The notes: a model not told the origin generated them from the letters alone. A stretch of DNA of 64,000 nucleotides from CADEED01 sp035525785 (GCA_035525785.1 DATLDQ010000021.1:1-64000), one strand, 5' to 3'. Counted from the stretch's first letter, positions 8,840 through 18,531 are shown. Numbers and translations: made by a program.

Positions 8840-9604
8840 GTGAAAATCCGTTTGTTCGCCATTCTGGCGTTGCTCATCAGCACGGGCGTCGCGCGCGCCG
8901 AGCAGTTCAGCGCGCTGCTGTTCTCCAAGACCGCCGGCTGGCACCACGAGTCGATACTCGAAGGCGTCACCGCCATCCGCAATCTCGGCAAGCTGCACGA
9001 CTTCAACGTGTTCTGGACCGAGGATGCCAGCCGCGTGTTCAACGACGCGGAGCTCAAGAAATACAAGGTGGTGATCTTCCTGAGCACCACCGGCGATGCG
9101 CTGAACAACGAGCAGCAGGCTGCGTTCGAGCGCTACATCAAGGCCGGCGGCGGCTTCGTCGGCATCCACGCCGCGGCCGACACGGAATATGACTGGGCCT
9201 GGTACACCAAGATGGTGGGGCACATGTTCCACATCCATCCCGCGGTGCAGACCGCGACCATCAAGGTCGAAGACCCGAACTTCCCCGGCATGGATCGCTT
9301 CGCCAAGCGCTTCCTCGCCACCGAGGAGTGGTACGAGTACGACGCTCCGCGTTCAAAGCTGCACTACCTGCTCAGCGTGGACGAGAAGACGTACAAGCCA
9401 TCCGCCAACTGGGGCGCGAGGGGCGAAGGCAAGGGCATGGGCAATTTCCATCCCATTGCGTGGTACCAGGAGTACGACGGCGGGCGCGCGTTCTACACGG
9501 GGTTGGGGCACCTGCCCGCGACGTACAGCGACCCGAACTTCTTGCACCACGTGTACGGCGGCATCTACTGGGCGGCGACCGGCAACGGATTCACCGCGCA
9601 GTAG
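8840..9604 (+). CDS. Secreted ThuA-like domain protein
   Basis: 254 aa. Sec signal (MKIRLFAILALLISTGVARA), then a ThuA/type-1-glutamine-amidotransferase-like fold: LLFSKTAGWHHESI, VIFLSTTGDALN, GGGFVGIHAAADTEYDW and YTGLGHLPATYSD are all family motifs. ThuA-like proteins occur with sugar-modifying enzymes; the catalytic activity is unclear. The start is GTG with the Shine-Dalgarno gaggggg. A -10-like TATACT sits at 8786-8791. It ends 11 bp from the convergent GH43 gene. Confidence 0.9.
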   Translation: MKIRLFAILALLISTGVARAEQFSALLFSKTAGWHHESILEGVTAIRNLGKLHDFNVFWTEDASRVFNDAELKKYKVVIFLSTTGDALNNEQQAAFERYIKAGGGFVGIHAAADTEYDWAWYTKMVGHMFHIHPAVQTATIKVEDPNFPGMDRFAKRFLATEEWYEYDAPRSKLHYLLSVDEKTYKPSANWGARGEGKGMGNFHPIAWYQEYDGGRAFYTGLGHLPATYSDPNFLHHVYGGIYWAATGNGFTAQ

Positions 9605-9615
9605 ATAGGGCCGGC

Positions 9616-10953
9616 TCAGTGGAAGCTGAGCCAGTCCACTTCGACAGGCTCCGCTCCGGTGTTCACGACGAACAAGTCGTGGATGCCGGCCGGGGCCTTT
9701 TTCATGCCGGCCTTCACGTTGCGCCAGTCGCTACCCACCGAGACGCGGGCGATCACGGGCCCGTCCTGCCTGTCGAGGTGGATCTCGAGCTTGCTCCTGG
9801 CGGCTGACTTGGCGCGCGCTTCCACGGCCTTCTGTCCACCGCGACCGAAGTCGACGGCATCGAACCGCACCCATGATTGCGGGCCGCCGAGCGCGACTTT
9901 CCAGCCGGCATGCGGATTCGTGTCATCGAGAAACGACGCGGCCACGGCGTCGCCGCTACGCGCGCTGTAGCGGTCGACCTGGATCCGATTGCCAGCGTCG
10001 ACGACGCCCACGCCGCGCAGCGTCGGCACGACCTTGCGGATGCTGCCGTCCTCGTTGAAGTACAGCTTGTCCGCGCGAATAGCCCGGCGCTTGTCGAACG
10101 CAGGCGACAAGTCGCGGTCGTGATAGAACAGATACCACTGACCCTGGTACTCGGTAATGGATTGATGCACGGTCCAGCATCCAGTCGCCGATTCATCGAG
10201 CAGCACGCCTGCCCATTTGAACGGTCCCAACGGCGAATCGCTGGTCGCGTACTCCAGCCGTTCGATCTTGTTAGCGACGTGCGGGTAGGTGAGGTAGTAC
10301 ACGCCCTTGCGCTCGAAGGTGAACGGCCCTTCCTGCAGCCCCTTCTTCGGGAGGTTGTCGACGGGCTTGGGCTCGCCGTCGATCTCGAACATGTCGGGCT
10401 TGAGCTTTGCCATGACGAGCGCGTCCTTCGAGCTCCAGTACATGTAGGCGCCGCCGTCCTTGTCGATGAACACGCCCGGGTCGATGCCGAACACGCCCTG
10501 CATGTACTCCGGCTGTGGCTTGAACGGGCCGGCCGGCGAGTCCGCGACGGCAACGCCGATGCGACGGCTGCCATCCTTCGCCTTCGCGGGGAAGTAGAAC
10601 CAGTACTTGCCGTCCTTGAACACGCAGTCCGGCGCCCACATGGCGAAACCCGCCGGATCGGCCCAGGGCACGTCCTTCTGTGTGAGGATGACCCCGTGGT
10701 CGGTCCAATCGGTGAGATTGGCCGACGAGAACACGTGGTAGTCCTCCATCACGAACCAGTTGGGTCGGCCGGTGTAGCCAGCGGGTTCGCGTATGTCGTG
10801 CGACGGATAGACGTACACGCGACCTTCGAACACGCGCGCCGTCGGGTCGGCGGTGAACTGGTCGGTGATGAGCGGATTGGTCGCGAAGGCGGCGCTGGAA
10901 TGCAGCGAGGCAATGACGGCGGCGGCGCCGATGAAGCCGTATTTGTTTTTCAT
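9616..10953 (-). CDS. Glycoside hydrolase family 43 with C-terminal CBM6-like domain
   Basis: 445 aa, with an N-terminal signal (MKNKYGFIGAAAVIASL...AFA). The five-bladed GH43 fold is indicated by the general base Asp in FTADPTARVFEGRVYVY, the pKa-modulating Asp in WAPDCVFKDGKYWFYF and the acid Glu in LQEGPFTFERKGVYYLTY. Residues about 315-445 form a CBM6-like beta sandwich ending in VEVDWLSFH. The family removes arabinose or xylose from hemicellulose side chains; the exact linkage is not predictable. It points to plant polysaccharide use together with the GH5 and esterase genes. Confidence 0.9.
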   Translation of the reverse strand: MKNKYGFIGAAAVIASLHSSAAFATNPLITDQFTADPTARVFEGRVYVYPSHDIREPAGYTGRPNWFVMEDYHVFSSANLTDWTDHGVILTQKDVPWADPAGFAMWAPDCVFKDGKYWFYFPAKAKDGSRRIGVAVADSPAGPFKPQPEYMQGVFGIDPGVFIDKDGGAYMYWSSKDALVMAKLKPDMFEIDGEPKPVDNLPKKGLQEGPFTFERKGVYYLTYPHVANKIERLEYATSDSPLGPFKWAGVLLDESATGCWTVHQSITEYQGQWYLFYHDRDLSPAFDKRRAIRADKLYFNEDGSIRKVVPTLRGVGVVDAGNRIQVDRYSARSGDAVAASFLDDTNPHAGWKVALGGPQSWVRFDAVDFGRGGQKAVEARAKSAARSKLEIHLDRQDGPVIARVSVGSDWRNVKAGMKKAPAGIHDLFVVNTGAEPVEVDWLSFH

Positions 10954-11067
10954 GTCGTCCGTAAGTCGGTGGATAGGAGCGTCCCGAGATTACAACGCGC
11001 GCGCCGCCTATGCCGAATCAGCCGCGTGGCGGTGCCGGTCTCGGGCACGGTGTGCTAGAAAACAGCC

Positions 11068-11376
11068 ATGTACCTCGTCGAATTCCTGTTGCCCCTCTAT
11101 GACAACGAGGGGCGGCCCTTCGCGAAAGACGAGTTCGATCGCGTCCGCCGCGAGCTGACGGACCGCTTCGGCGGCGTGACCGCGTTCATGCGCTCGCCCG
11201 CGATGGGGCAGTGGGCGGACGACAGTGGCGTCGTCCGCCACGACGATCTCGCGGGCTTCGAAGTCATGGCCGACACGCTCGATCGCGACTGGTGGCGCGA
11301 CTACCGTGACCAGCTCTGCGCGCGCTTCCGCCAGCAGGAAATCGTGATGCGCGCCAGCGCGTTCGAGCGGCTTTAG
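11068..11376 (+). CDS. Hypothetical protein, 102 aa
   Basis: MYLVEFLLPLYDNEGRPFAK begins a compact soluble protein with no signal peptide or membrane segment. The pattern FDRVRRELTDRFGGVTAFMR followed by DDLAGFEVMADTLD suggests a small ferredoxin-like alpha/beta fold, but no named family is recognised with certainty. There is no Shine-Dalgarno. TG-c-TAGAAA at 11053-11061, 6 bp before the ATG, looks like an extended -10, so the mRNA may be leaderless. Confidence 0.75.
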   Translation: MYLVEFLLPLYDNEGRPFAKDEFDRVRRELTDRFGGVTAFMRSPAMGQWADDSGVVRHDDLAGFEVMADTLDRDWWRDYRDQLCARFRQQEIVMRASAFERL

Positions 11377-11382
11377 CGAGCC

Positions 11383-11428
11383 ACTCGCCGCGCTGGCCGC
11401 AACTCGCCGCGCTGGCCGCGCTGGCCGC
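11383..11428. repeat. Short GC-rich direct repeat between convergent genes
   Basis: ACTCGCCGCGCTGGCCGC occurs at 11383-11400 and again at 11402-11419, followed by one more GCTGGCCGC. It fills the gap between the 102-aa gene and the convergent secreted protein. No function is evident; slippage expansion is the simplest origin. Confidence 0.7.
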
Positions 11429-11439
11429 GCATCGCGCCG

Positions 11440-13686
11440 CTACGGTTGATAGGCGAGGAAGTCGTCGAAGTCCGCGGTCGACTTCTGCGTGATGAGACCT
11501 ACGGTTCCTTTGCGGCCCTGCACATCGGGGTTGTTGGGGCCGAGATCCGCGGTACTGGTGAACTGCAGCACGTCGTTGACGAACACGCGTGTTTCACCGC
11601 CCACCGTCTCCACGCGCAGCGTGTACCAGGTGCCGGTGCTCACGGGGAGGTTCCGCGTGCCGAGTTGCTGGATGGCGCCATTGGTCCGCCGCCATAGCGA
11701 GATGTTGCCGCGACCCATGAGGCTGACATAGGTGTGGTTGCGGGTGTCCTGGTAGCGGAGCAGTACGCCTACCCAATTGCCGGGCTCGGTGAAGCTCGTC
11801 GGCCGCACACGCACCTGCACCGCCTGGTCATCGGTACGCGCGCCCACGGTGAGCCGCGCGTAGCCCGTGGTGCTCGACTGCCGCACCAGTCCCGCGGTGC
11901 GCTGCCAACTGCCTTCCGTGGCGGTCCACCCAGCCGGATCGGGCGCCACGACCGCGAAATCATCGGAGTAGATGGTGGCGAACGGCGCCGGACTCGCGAC
12001 GATGTTGTCGAAGTCCGCCGCGGCACGGTTGGTGAGGACCCCCACGTCTCCCTGGCCCAGGGTGAAGTCGCGGGCCGTGAGAACCTGGCGGTCGTTCAAG
12101 TAGACGCGATGTGAGCCGCCGATGGATTCGAGCCGCAAGCGCACCTTGGTCCCGACCGCGAGCGTGGCAGGGGCGCTCGCGAGCGTGGTGATCACGCCGG
12201 CGCGCAAGCGCTTGAGCTCGATGCGTCCGTTCGTCCGCAGCGTCACGTAGTAGTAGTTGGCATCGTCGGTGCGGCGCGTCGCGAGGCCCACCCAGCGATC
12301 CGTGCCTGAGATGGCGCGCAACGTGATCTCGCTCTGGATGCTCTGCGTGGTGCGGCGGTTGGTGGTTAGCCACGCGGCCGGCGTCCCTTCGGTGCTGGCC
12401 TGGCGCCAGACACCGTTGTCGTTCACGCGCGTGACCGTGAAGACGCTGCCGGGTGCCAGTTGCCATCCAGCCGGTGTGTTCGGCATCTCGAAGCCGAAAG
12501 TCTGCGCCGCGATGGGGTCGTGGTTCGTGGGCAATTGGAATATGCGAACGATGTTGGAAGTGAGATTTTCCGGCGGGCGATATGTCCGGACACGCGTGCC
12601 GCTCACGATGATGCGATTGCCACTGGCGTCGATCGGCCCGCCCAGCGAGTCGCCATTGCCCGCCTGCAGGGTGAACACGTGTTCGCCGGTGTGGGCGTTG
12701 TCGTCGTTCATGCGGAAGATGTTCCACACGTACGCCTTCCGATCAGGGCTCCAGTTGCGCGTGGCGAACATGCCGCGGACGCGCTCGATGCCGGTGTCGC
12801 TGACGTCCAGGGGCTCCATGAATCCGTCGGCGGGCTGCAGGCCGTAGGGGGCAAAGTTGATCCCGTTGTCGTGATCGAAGACGACCTGGGTGCCGACGTT
12901 GCGCTGGCTCGAGAATGCCGTGTGCTGGCCAGACATCGCGACAAACGGTCCATAGCTGACGCGACCTTCGCTACGGATCACAAACGGCGACTGCGACCAG
13001 CCCGAGCCATCGGGGTTGGCGTAGTAGCGGCGTATCGCGGGGGCGAGATCCTGGTCCTGATCGAACTCGTTGTAGGCGACGACGCGGCTGCCTTCGAGAT
13101 CCGCATCCGGCGGAATGTTGGTCTCGGGGTCGTGTTGATCGCCCTGGCCACGCAGCCGTCCCTGAACACTCCACACGCCATTGACCTTGGCGAGCACGTA
13201 GAACTCGCTGAGCCCGCTCACGAGCGGCATCAGTATCCTGCCGCTGTTGATCTCGATGTCGGGGCCGGAGAGCCCAGAGTTTTGCAGGTTGTGCGGTACT
13301 TGCGTCCAGGTGCCGGCGTTCAGTTCGAAGATCCGCGTGTCCTGCAACGTGACCACCGCGATGCCTTCCTTCATCGCGAGGCCCGGGCGACGGTATTCGT
13401 CCAGGATCTGGCGGGTGCCAAGGATGCCTTGGTACTTCCAGCTGCCCCCGGCGTAGTGATACAGCAGCACTGCCGCTTCGAAGCGGTTTTCGTCCCACAC
13501 GGGGAGTGGCGAGTACGCCGATACGATCGCCCAGTCGCCATCGATGGCAACGCCGGTCGAACCGAGCAATTGCCAGTTCACATCGGTGGGCGGTGGCAAC
13601 CGGACCCACTCGTCGATGACGTTCGGTCGGGCATGCGCAAGGGACGTGAGCAGCAGCGCAACGAGCGCGAAGCGGATTGCCTTCAT
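11440..13686 (-). CDS. Large secreted propeller plus two lectin-like domains, tandem copy B
   Basis: 748 aa. Signal peptide (MKAIRFALVALLLTSLAHA), then an N-terminal WVRLPPPTDVNWQLLGSTGV propeller half (about 20-390). Two LamG/concanavalin-like modules follow (about 395-570 and 575-748). They share the wording 'WRQASTEGTPAAWLTT', 'GVLTNRAAADFDNIVA' and 'GLITQKSTADFDDFLAYQP'; such modules bind glycans or surfaces. It lies 60 bp downstream of a copy of near-identical architecture, so the two are co-transcribed tandem duplicates. Function unknown; extracellular adhesion or polymer binding is inferred. Confidence 0.85.
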   Translation of the reverse strand: MKAIRFALVALLLTSLAHARPNVIDEWVRLPPPTDVNWQLLGSTGVAIDGDWAIVSAYSPLPVWDENRFEAAVLLYHYAGGSWKYQGILGTRQILDEYRRPGLAMKEGIAVVTLQDTRIFELNAGTWTQVPHNLQNSGLSGPDIEINSGRILMPLVSGLSEFYVLAKVNGVWSVQGRLRGQGDQHDPETNIPPDADLEGSRVVAYNEFDQDQDLAPAIRRYYANPDGSGWSQSPFVIRSEGRVSYGPFVAMSGQHTAFSSQRNVGTQVVFDHDNGINFAPYGLQPADGFMEPLDVSDTGIERVRGMFATRNWSPDRKAYVWNIFRMNDDNAHTGEHVFTLQAGNGDSLGGPIDASGNRIIVSGTRVRTYRPPENLTSNIVRIFQLPTNHDPIAAQTFGFEMPNTPAGWQLAPGSVFTVTRVNDNGVWRQASTEGTPAAWLTTNRRTTQSIQSEITLRAISGTDRWVGLATRRTDDANYYYVTLRTNGRIELKRLRAGVITTLASAPATLAVGTKVRLRLESIGGSHRVYLNDRQVLTARDFTLGQGDVGVLTNRAAADFDNIVASPAPFATIYSDDFAVVAPDPAGWTATEGSWQRTAGLVRQSSTTGYARLTVGARTDDQAVQVRVRPTSFTEPGNWVGVLLRYQDTRNHTYVSLMGRGNISLWRRTNGAIQQLGTRNLPVSTGTWYTLRVETVGGETRVFVNDVLQFTSTADLGPNNPDVQGRKGTVGLITQKSTADFDDFLAYQP

Positions 13687-13746
13687 AGGAGTTCCTGAAG
13701 CCGGTTGTTGTATCGAATTGATCGCGCCGCCGGGCTTGTCGATCTG

Positions 13747-16002
13747 CTAGGGCTGGTACGCGAGGAACTCGTCGAAGTCAGCCGTGGATTTCTGCGTGAT
13801 GATGCCGACTCTGCCCTTGGGCACCGCGACGTCCGGGTTCGAGGGCCCCAGGTCCGCGGTGGTCGTGAACTGCAGCGTGTCGTTGACGAACACGCGTGTC
13901 TCGCCCGCGACCGTCTCGACACGCAGCGTGTACCAGCTGCCCGTCGCCACGGGGATGTTGCGCGTGCCCAGTTGCTGGATGGCGCCATTGGTCCGGCGCC
14001 ACAGCGAGACGTTGCCGCGTCCCTGCAGCGCGAGATAGGTGTGATTGCGGTCGTCCTGGTAGCGCAGCAGCACGCCTACCCAGTTGCCGGGCTCGGTGAA
14101 GCTCGTTGGCCGCACTCGCACTTGCACCACCTGGTCGTCGGTGCGAGCGCCTACCGTAAGCCGGGCATAGCCACTGCTGCTCGACTGACGCAAGACTCCC
14201 CCGGTACGCAGCCAGCTTCCTTCCGACGGCGTCCATGAATAGGACGTCGTCGCCGTGAAGTCATCCGAGTAGATGGTCGCGAACGGCGCGGGACCGGCGA
14301 TGATGTTGTCGAAGTCCGCGGCGGCGCGGTTCGTGAGGATGCCCACCGACCCCTGCTTCAGCGTGATGTCACGAGCCTTGAGCAACTGCTGGTCGTTCAG
14401 ATACACGCGATGCCAGCCACCGATGGACTCGAGCCGCAGCCGCACCTTGGCGCCGACCGCGAGAGTCGCGGGTGCGCTGTCGAGCGTCGTGATGACGCCA
14501 TCGCGCAGACGCTTGAGCTCGATGCGCCCGTTGGTGCGCAGGGTCACGTAGTAGTAGTTGGCGTCGTCGGTGTAGCGGGTAGCGAGACCCACCCAGCGGT
14601 CCGTCCCGGAGATGGCCTGCAGCGTGATCTCGCTCTGGATGCTCTGGGTGGTGCGACGGTTCGTGGTCAGCCAGGCCGCCGGCGTGCCGGCGGTGCTGGG
14701 CTGGCGCCAGACACCATTGTTGCCCACGCGCGTGACCGTGAAGGTGCTGCCCGGAGACTGCTGCCAGCCGGCCGGCGTATTCGGCATCTCGAAGCCGAAA
14801 GTCTGCGCCGCGATGGGATCGTGGTTGGCCGGCAACTGGTAGATGCGCACGGTGTTCAATTGGACGCCGGCGGGCGATCTCGTGCCGCCGACGATGATGC
14901 GATTGCCGCTGGCGTCTATCGAGCTACCCAGCGATTCGCCATTGCCGGCCTGCAGCGTGAACACGTGTTCCGCGGTGTGCGCGTTGTCGTCGTTCATGCG
15001 GAAGACATTCCACACGTGTGCCGCGCGATCGTGGCTCCAGTTGCGCGTGGCGAACATGCCGCGCACGCGTTCGATGCCGGTGTCGCTCGGGTAGTTGGGA
15101 TAACTGGCGGGGAAGTCGGGCTGCATCAAGCCGTCCGCGGGCTGCAGTCCATAAGGCGCGAAGTTCACCCCGGAGTCGTGGTCGAAGACCACGCGGGTGC
15201 CGTGGGTGCGCGAGGCCGTGAAGGCCGTGTACTGACCGGACATGGCGAGGTAGGGGCCGAACGCGTAGCTGCCGTTGCTGGGGATCACGAACGGCGACTG
15301 CGACCAGGCCGCGTTCGGGTCGTTGGAATTCGCGAGATAGCGGCGAATCACGTACTCGCTGTCGTCTGTCTGCTCGGGATCGTTGTAGATCACCGCGCGG
15401 TTTCCTTCGAGGTCCGCATCGGGCGGGTAGTTGTCTTCGGGGTTGTGGTCATTGCCCTGGCCGGACAGAACACCCCGGACGCCCCAGGCGCCATTGACCT
15501 TGCCCAACACGAGGAACTGGCTGCTGCCACTCTCGATCGGGATGATTACCCGGCCGCTATGGATCTCGATATCCGGGCCCAGGAGCCGGTAGTTGGCGGG
15601 CACGTTGTGCGGCACCTGCGCCCAGCCGCCACTGCCGAGTTCGAACAGCCGCGTGTCCCCCAGCGAGACCACCGCGATGCCGTCCTTCATGGCCAGCCCC
15701 GGGCGATCGTAGTAGTTCACCTGCTGGCGGGTGCCCAGTATGCCCTGGTATTGCCAGCTGCCACCGGTGTAGTGGTACAGCAGCGCTGCGCCATCCGGGA
15801 CGGTGGATCCGCACGATTCGCATGGGCCGAGCGCCGAGACCAGCGCCCAGTCGCCATCGATGGCGACACCGAAAGAACCGACGCGCTGCCAGCTCACGTC
15901 CGTCGGGAGCGGCAACCGTACCCATTCGTCGATGACGTTGGGGCGCGCCTGCGCGAGCGACGTGAGCAGCAGCGCGAAGATCGCGGCGCGGAATGCCTTC
16001 AT
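13747..16002 (-). CDS. Large secreted propeller plus two lectin-like domains, tandem copy A
   Basis: 751 aa, collinear with the downstream protein along its whole length: same signal peptide type (MKAFRAAIFALLLTSLAQA), RPNVIDEWVRLPLPTDV, the propeller and two LamG-like modules ending in STADFDEFLAYQP. Differences cluster in the propeller loops; for example, a short SYPNYPSD insertion is present here. The high identity and 60-bp spacing indicate recent duplication. Upstream lie the 15-bp element at 16135-16149 and two CGTAGG sites. Probably secreted; ligand unknown. Confidence 0.85.
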   Translation of the reverse strand: MKAFRAAIFALLLTSLAQARPNVIDEWVRLPLPTDVSWQRVGSFGVAIDGDWALVSALGPCESCGSTVPDGAALLYHYTGGSWQYQGILGTRQQVNYYDRPGLAMKDGIAVVSLGDTRLFELGSGGWAQVPHNVPANYRLLGPDIEIHSGRVIIPIESGSSQFLVLGKVNGAWGVRGVLSGQGNDHNPEDNYPPDADLEGNRAVIYNDPEQTDDSEYVIRRYLANSNDPNAAWSQSPFVIPSNGSYAFGPYLAMSGQYTAFTASRTHGTRVVFDHDSGVNFAPYGLQPADGLMQPDFPASYPNYPSDTGIERVRGMFATRNWSHDRAAHVWNVFRMNDDNAHTAEHVFTLQAGNGESLGSSIDASGNRIIVGGTRSPAGVQLNTVRIYQLPANHDPIAAQTFGFEMPNTPAGWQQSPGSTFTVTRVGNNGVWRQPSTAGTPAAWLTTNRRTTQSIQSEITLQAISGTDRWVGLATRYTDDANYYYVTLRTNGRIELKRLRDGVITTLDSAPATLAVGAKVRLRLESIGGWHRVYLNDQQLLKARDITLKQGSVGILTNRAAADFDNIIAGPAPFATIYSDDFTATTSYSWTPSEGSWLRTGGVLRQSSSSGYARLTVGARTDDQVVQVRVRPTSFTEPGNWVGVLLRYQDDRNHTYLALQGRGNVSLWRRTNGAIQQLGTRNIPVATGSWYTLRVETVAGETRVFVNDTLQFTTTADLGPSNPDVAVPKGRVGIITQKSTADFDEFLAYQP

Positions 16003-16134
16003 GATGGAGCTCCCTGAAACCGTCTTTGTTGTCGGCTGGGAGCGTAGGCCATGGGGCAGGGACGGACATATCGGACGTTCCGTAGGTTGACGCTAGCTAG
16101 GGCCGTCAGGGCCGCGGGATTCCACGCGGCGCGC

Positions 16135-16149
16135 GCCGTTCGTCCGACA
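16135..16149. promoter_or_regulatory. Shared 15-bp element GCCGTTCGTCCGACA
   Basis: It is identical at 14 of 15 positions to 7645-7659 (GCCGTTCGTCTGACA). The two copies lie 133 and 141 bp upstream of the start codons of two secreted propeller genes (16002 and 7504). A common upstream position before related genes suggests a shared regulator; no known binding motif was recognised. Confidence 0.4.
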
Positions 16150-16163
16150 AAGGCAAGTGACTG

Positions 16164-16192
16164 CCGACGCCGCTCGAGAGCGCCGGCGTCGG
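16164..16192 (-). terminator. Hairpin after maeB
   Basis: CCGACGCCG (16164-16172) and CGGCGTCGG (16184-16192) form a perfect 9-bp stem 30 bp after the maeB stop on the minus strand. There is no strong T-run, so efficiency is uncertain. Confidence 0.5.
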
Positions 16193-16221
16193 TTCAGGGG
16201 GTCAGCGGGGGTGGAGGGCGC

Positions 16222-18531
16222 TCAGGGCGGCGTAGCGCGCGCGTTCGCCTCGGTGACCGTCAGCGCCGTCATGTTCACGATTCGCCGCACCGTGGTGGAA
16301 GGCGTGAGGATGTGCACGGGCGCCGCGGCTCCTAGCAAGATCGGCCCCACGGCCACATTGTTGCCGGCCGCGGTCTTGAGCAGGTTGTAGCAGATGTTCG
16401 CGGCATCGAGGTTCGGCATCACCAGCAGGTTGGCCGCGCCGCTCAGCGTGCTGTCGGGCAGGATCTGCTTGCGGATGGCTTCATCCAGCGCGCAGTCGCC
16501 GTGCATCTCGCCATCCACTTCGAGCTCGGGGTCCTGCTCGCGCAGCAGCGCCAGCGCCTCGCGCATCTTGATCGACGACTCGTCGTTGTGCGTGCCGAAG
16601 TTCGAATGCGACAGCAGCGCCACCTTGGGCACGAGCCCGAAGCGCTTGACCACCTCGGCGGCCATGAGCGTGATCTCCGCGAGCTCGGCGGCTGTCGGAC
16701 TCAGGTTGATGTGCGTGTCGACGATGAACACCTGGCGCGTGGGCAGGATCAGCGCGTTCATGGCCGCGTACACGCTGGCACCCGGCTGTCGGCCGATCAC
16801 GCGGTCGATGTATTGCAGGTGTCGCGACGCGGTGCTGATGGTGCCGCAGATCATGCCGTCGGCATAACCCTTGCGCATGAGCATGGCGGCGATCAGCGTG
16901 GTTCGTCGGCGCATCTCGAGCTTGGCGAACTGCGCGGTGACGCCGCGGCGGTTCATGAGGCCGTGGTACTCCATCCAGAACTCGCGGTGCCGCTCGTCCT
17001 GCTCCGGGTTCACGACGGTGCAGCCCTCGCCGAGCTTGAGCTTGACGCCGAACTTCTTGATGCGCGACTCGAGCACGCGCGGGCGGCCCACCAGGATGGG
17101 GTGTGCGATCTTCTCTTCGACGATGATCTGCACCGCGCGCAGCACGCGCTCGTCCTCGCCCTCGGCGAACACGATGCGCGAGCGCTCGAGCCCGGCGCGT
17201 CGCGCGGACGCGTACACCGGCTTCATGATCGTGCCGGACTGGTAGACGAACTGCTGCAGCTGCTGCACATAGGCGTCGAAGTCCGCGATGGGCCGCATCG
17301 CGACGCCGGAGTCCATGGCCGCCTTCGCCACGGCCGGCGCCACGTGCACGATGAGCCGCGGATCGAAGGGTTTGGGGATCAGGTAGTCGGGGCCGAAGGT
17401 GAGATCGGCGATGCCGTAGGCGCTGGCCACCACGTCGCTGTGACCCATGCGCGCGAGGTCGGCGATGGCGCGCACGGCCGCGACTTCCATCGCCCGCGTG
17501 ATGCTGGTCGCGCCCGCGTCGAGCGCTCCCCGGAAAATGAACGGGAAGCAGAGGACGTTGTTCACCTGGTTCGGGTAATCGCTGCGGCCGGTCGCCATGA
17601 CGGCGTCGTCGCGAACGGCGCGCACTTCGTCGGGCAGGATCTCGGGTGTCGGGTTCGCGAGCGCGAAGATCAGCGGCCGTGGCGCCATGGTGGCGACCAT
17701 GGGTCCCTTGAGCACGCCGCCGGCCGACAAGCCCAGGAAGATGTCAGCGCCGACGATGGCCTCGGCCAGCGTGCGTTGATTCGTCGCCTGCGCGAAGCGC
17801 GCCTTGTCCGGGTCCATGAGCTCCGCGCGGCCTTCGTACACCACGCCCGCGAGGTCCGTGAGCCAGATGTTCTCTTTTGGCAGCCCGATGTCGACGAGCA
17901 GATCCACGCAGGCCAGTGCGGCGGCGCCGGCGCCGCTCACCACGAGTTTGACCTCGCCTAACTGCTTGCCGACGACGGTCAGACCGTTCAGCACGGCCGC
18001 GGCAACGATAATTGCCGTGCCATGCTGGTCATCGTGGAACACCGGGATCTTCATGCGCGCGCGCAATTTGCGCTCGATCTCGAAACACTCCGGCGCCTTG
18101 ATGTCCTCGAGGTTGATGCCCCCGAACGTGGGCTCGAGCGCGGCGATGATCTCGACGAGTTTGTCCGGGTCGCGCTCGTCGATCTCGATGTCGAACACAT
18201 CGATGTTGGCGAACTTCTTGAACAGCACCGCCTTGCCTTCCATCACGGGCTTGGCCGCGAGTGGCCCGATGGCGCCGAGCCCGAGCACCGCGGTGCCGTT
18301 GGTGATGACGCCGATCAGGTTGCCGCGGGTCGTGTAGCGCAGCGCCGCGAGCGGATCGGCCACGATTTCTTCGCAGGCGATCGCCACGCCCGGCGAGTAC
18401 GCCAGCGCGAGATCGTGTTGATTGGTGAGCTTCTTGCTCGGGGTTACCGAGAGTTTTCCGGGAGTGGGCAGCTCGTGGTAGGCGAGAGCCTGCTCGCGCA
18501 GGCTCCCGCGGCTCGTCTTATCGTCGGTCAT
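16222..18531 (-). CDS. maeB: NADP-dependent malic enzyme with phosphotransacetylase-like domain
   Basis: 769 aa, the standard size of MaeB-type malic enzymes. Residues about 15-430 are the malic enzyme (YHELPTPGKLSVTPSKKL, YSPGVAIACEEI, FHDDQHGTAIIVAAAVLNGL, ANPTPEILPDEV). Residues about 440-769 are a phosphate acetyl/butyryltransferase-like domain (VFAEGEDERVLRAVQII, VALLSHSNFGT) that is regulatory in this family. It converts malate to pyruvate, CO2 and NADPH in the cytoplasm, feeding gluconeogenic and biosynthetic growth. Transcribed alone; no operon partner. Confidence 0.96.
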   Translation of the reverse strand: MTDDKTSRGSLREQALAYHELPTPGKLSVTPSKKLTNQHDLALAYSPGVAIACEEIVADPLAALRYTTRGNLIGVITNGTAVLGLGAIGPLAAKPVMEGKAVLFKKFANIDVFDIEIDERDPDKLVEIIAALEPTFGGINLEDIKAPECFEIERKLRARMKIPVFHDDQHGTAIIVAAAVLNGLTVVGKQLGEVKLVVSGAGAAALACVDLLVDIGLPKENIWLTDLAGVVYEGRAELMDPDKARFAQATNQRTLAEAIVGADIFLGLSAGGVLKGPMVATMAPRPLIFALANPTPEILPDEVRAVRDDAVMATGRSDYPNQVNNVLCFPFIFRGALDAGATSITRAMEVAAVRAIADLARMGHSDVVASAYGIADLTFGPDYLIPKPFDPRLIVHVAPAVAKAAMDSGVAMRPIADFDAYVQQLQQFVYQSGTIMKPVYASARRAGLERSRIVFAEGEDERVLRAVQIIVEEKIAHPILVGRPRVLESRIKKFGVKLKLGEGCTVVNPEQDERHREFWMEYHGLMNRRGVTAQFAKLEMRRRTTLIAAMLMRKGYADGMICGTISTASRHLQYIDRVIGRQPGASVYAAMNALILPTRQVFIVDTHINLSPTAAELAEITLMAAEVVKRFGLVPKVALLSHSNFGTHNDESSIKMREALALLREQDPELEVDGEMHGDCALDEAIRKQILPDSTLSGAANLLVMPNLDAANICYNLLKTAAGNNVAVGPILLGAAAPVHILTPSTTVRRIVNMTALTVTEANARATPP

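Noticed and set aside
12460..16017. Long plus-strand frames across the tandem secreted genes
   Set aside because: They repeat twice because the sense genes are duplicates; composition and lack of domains show they are antisense shadows.
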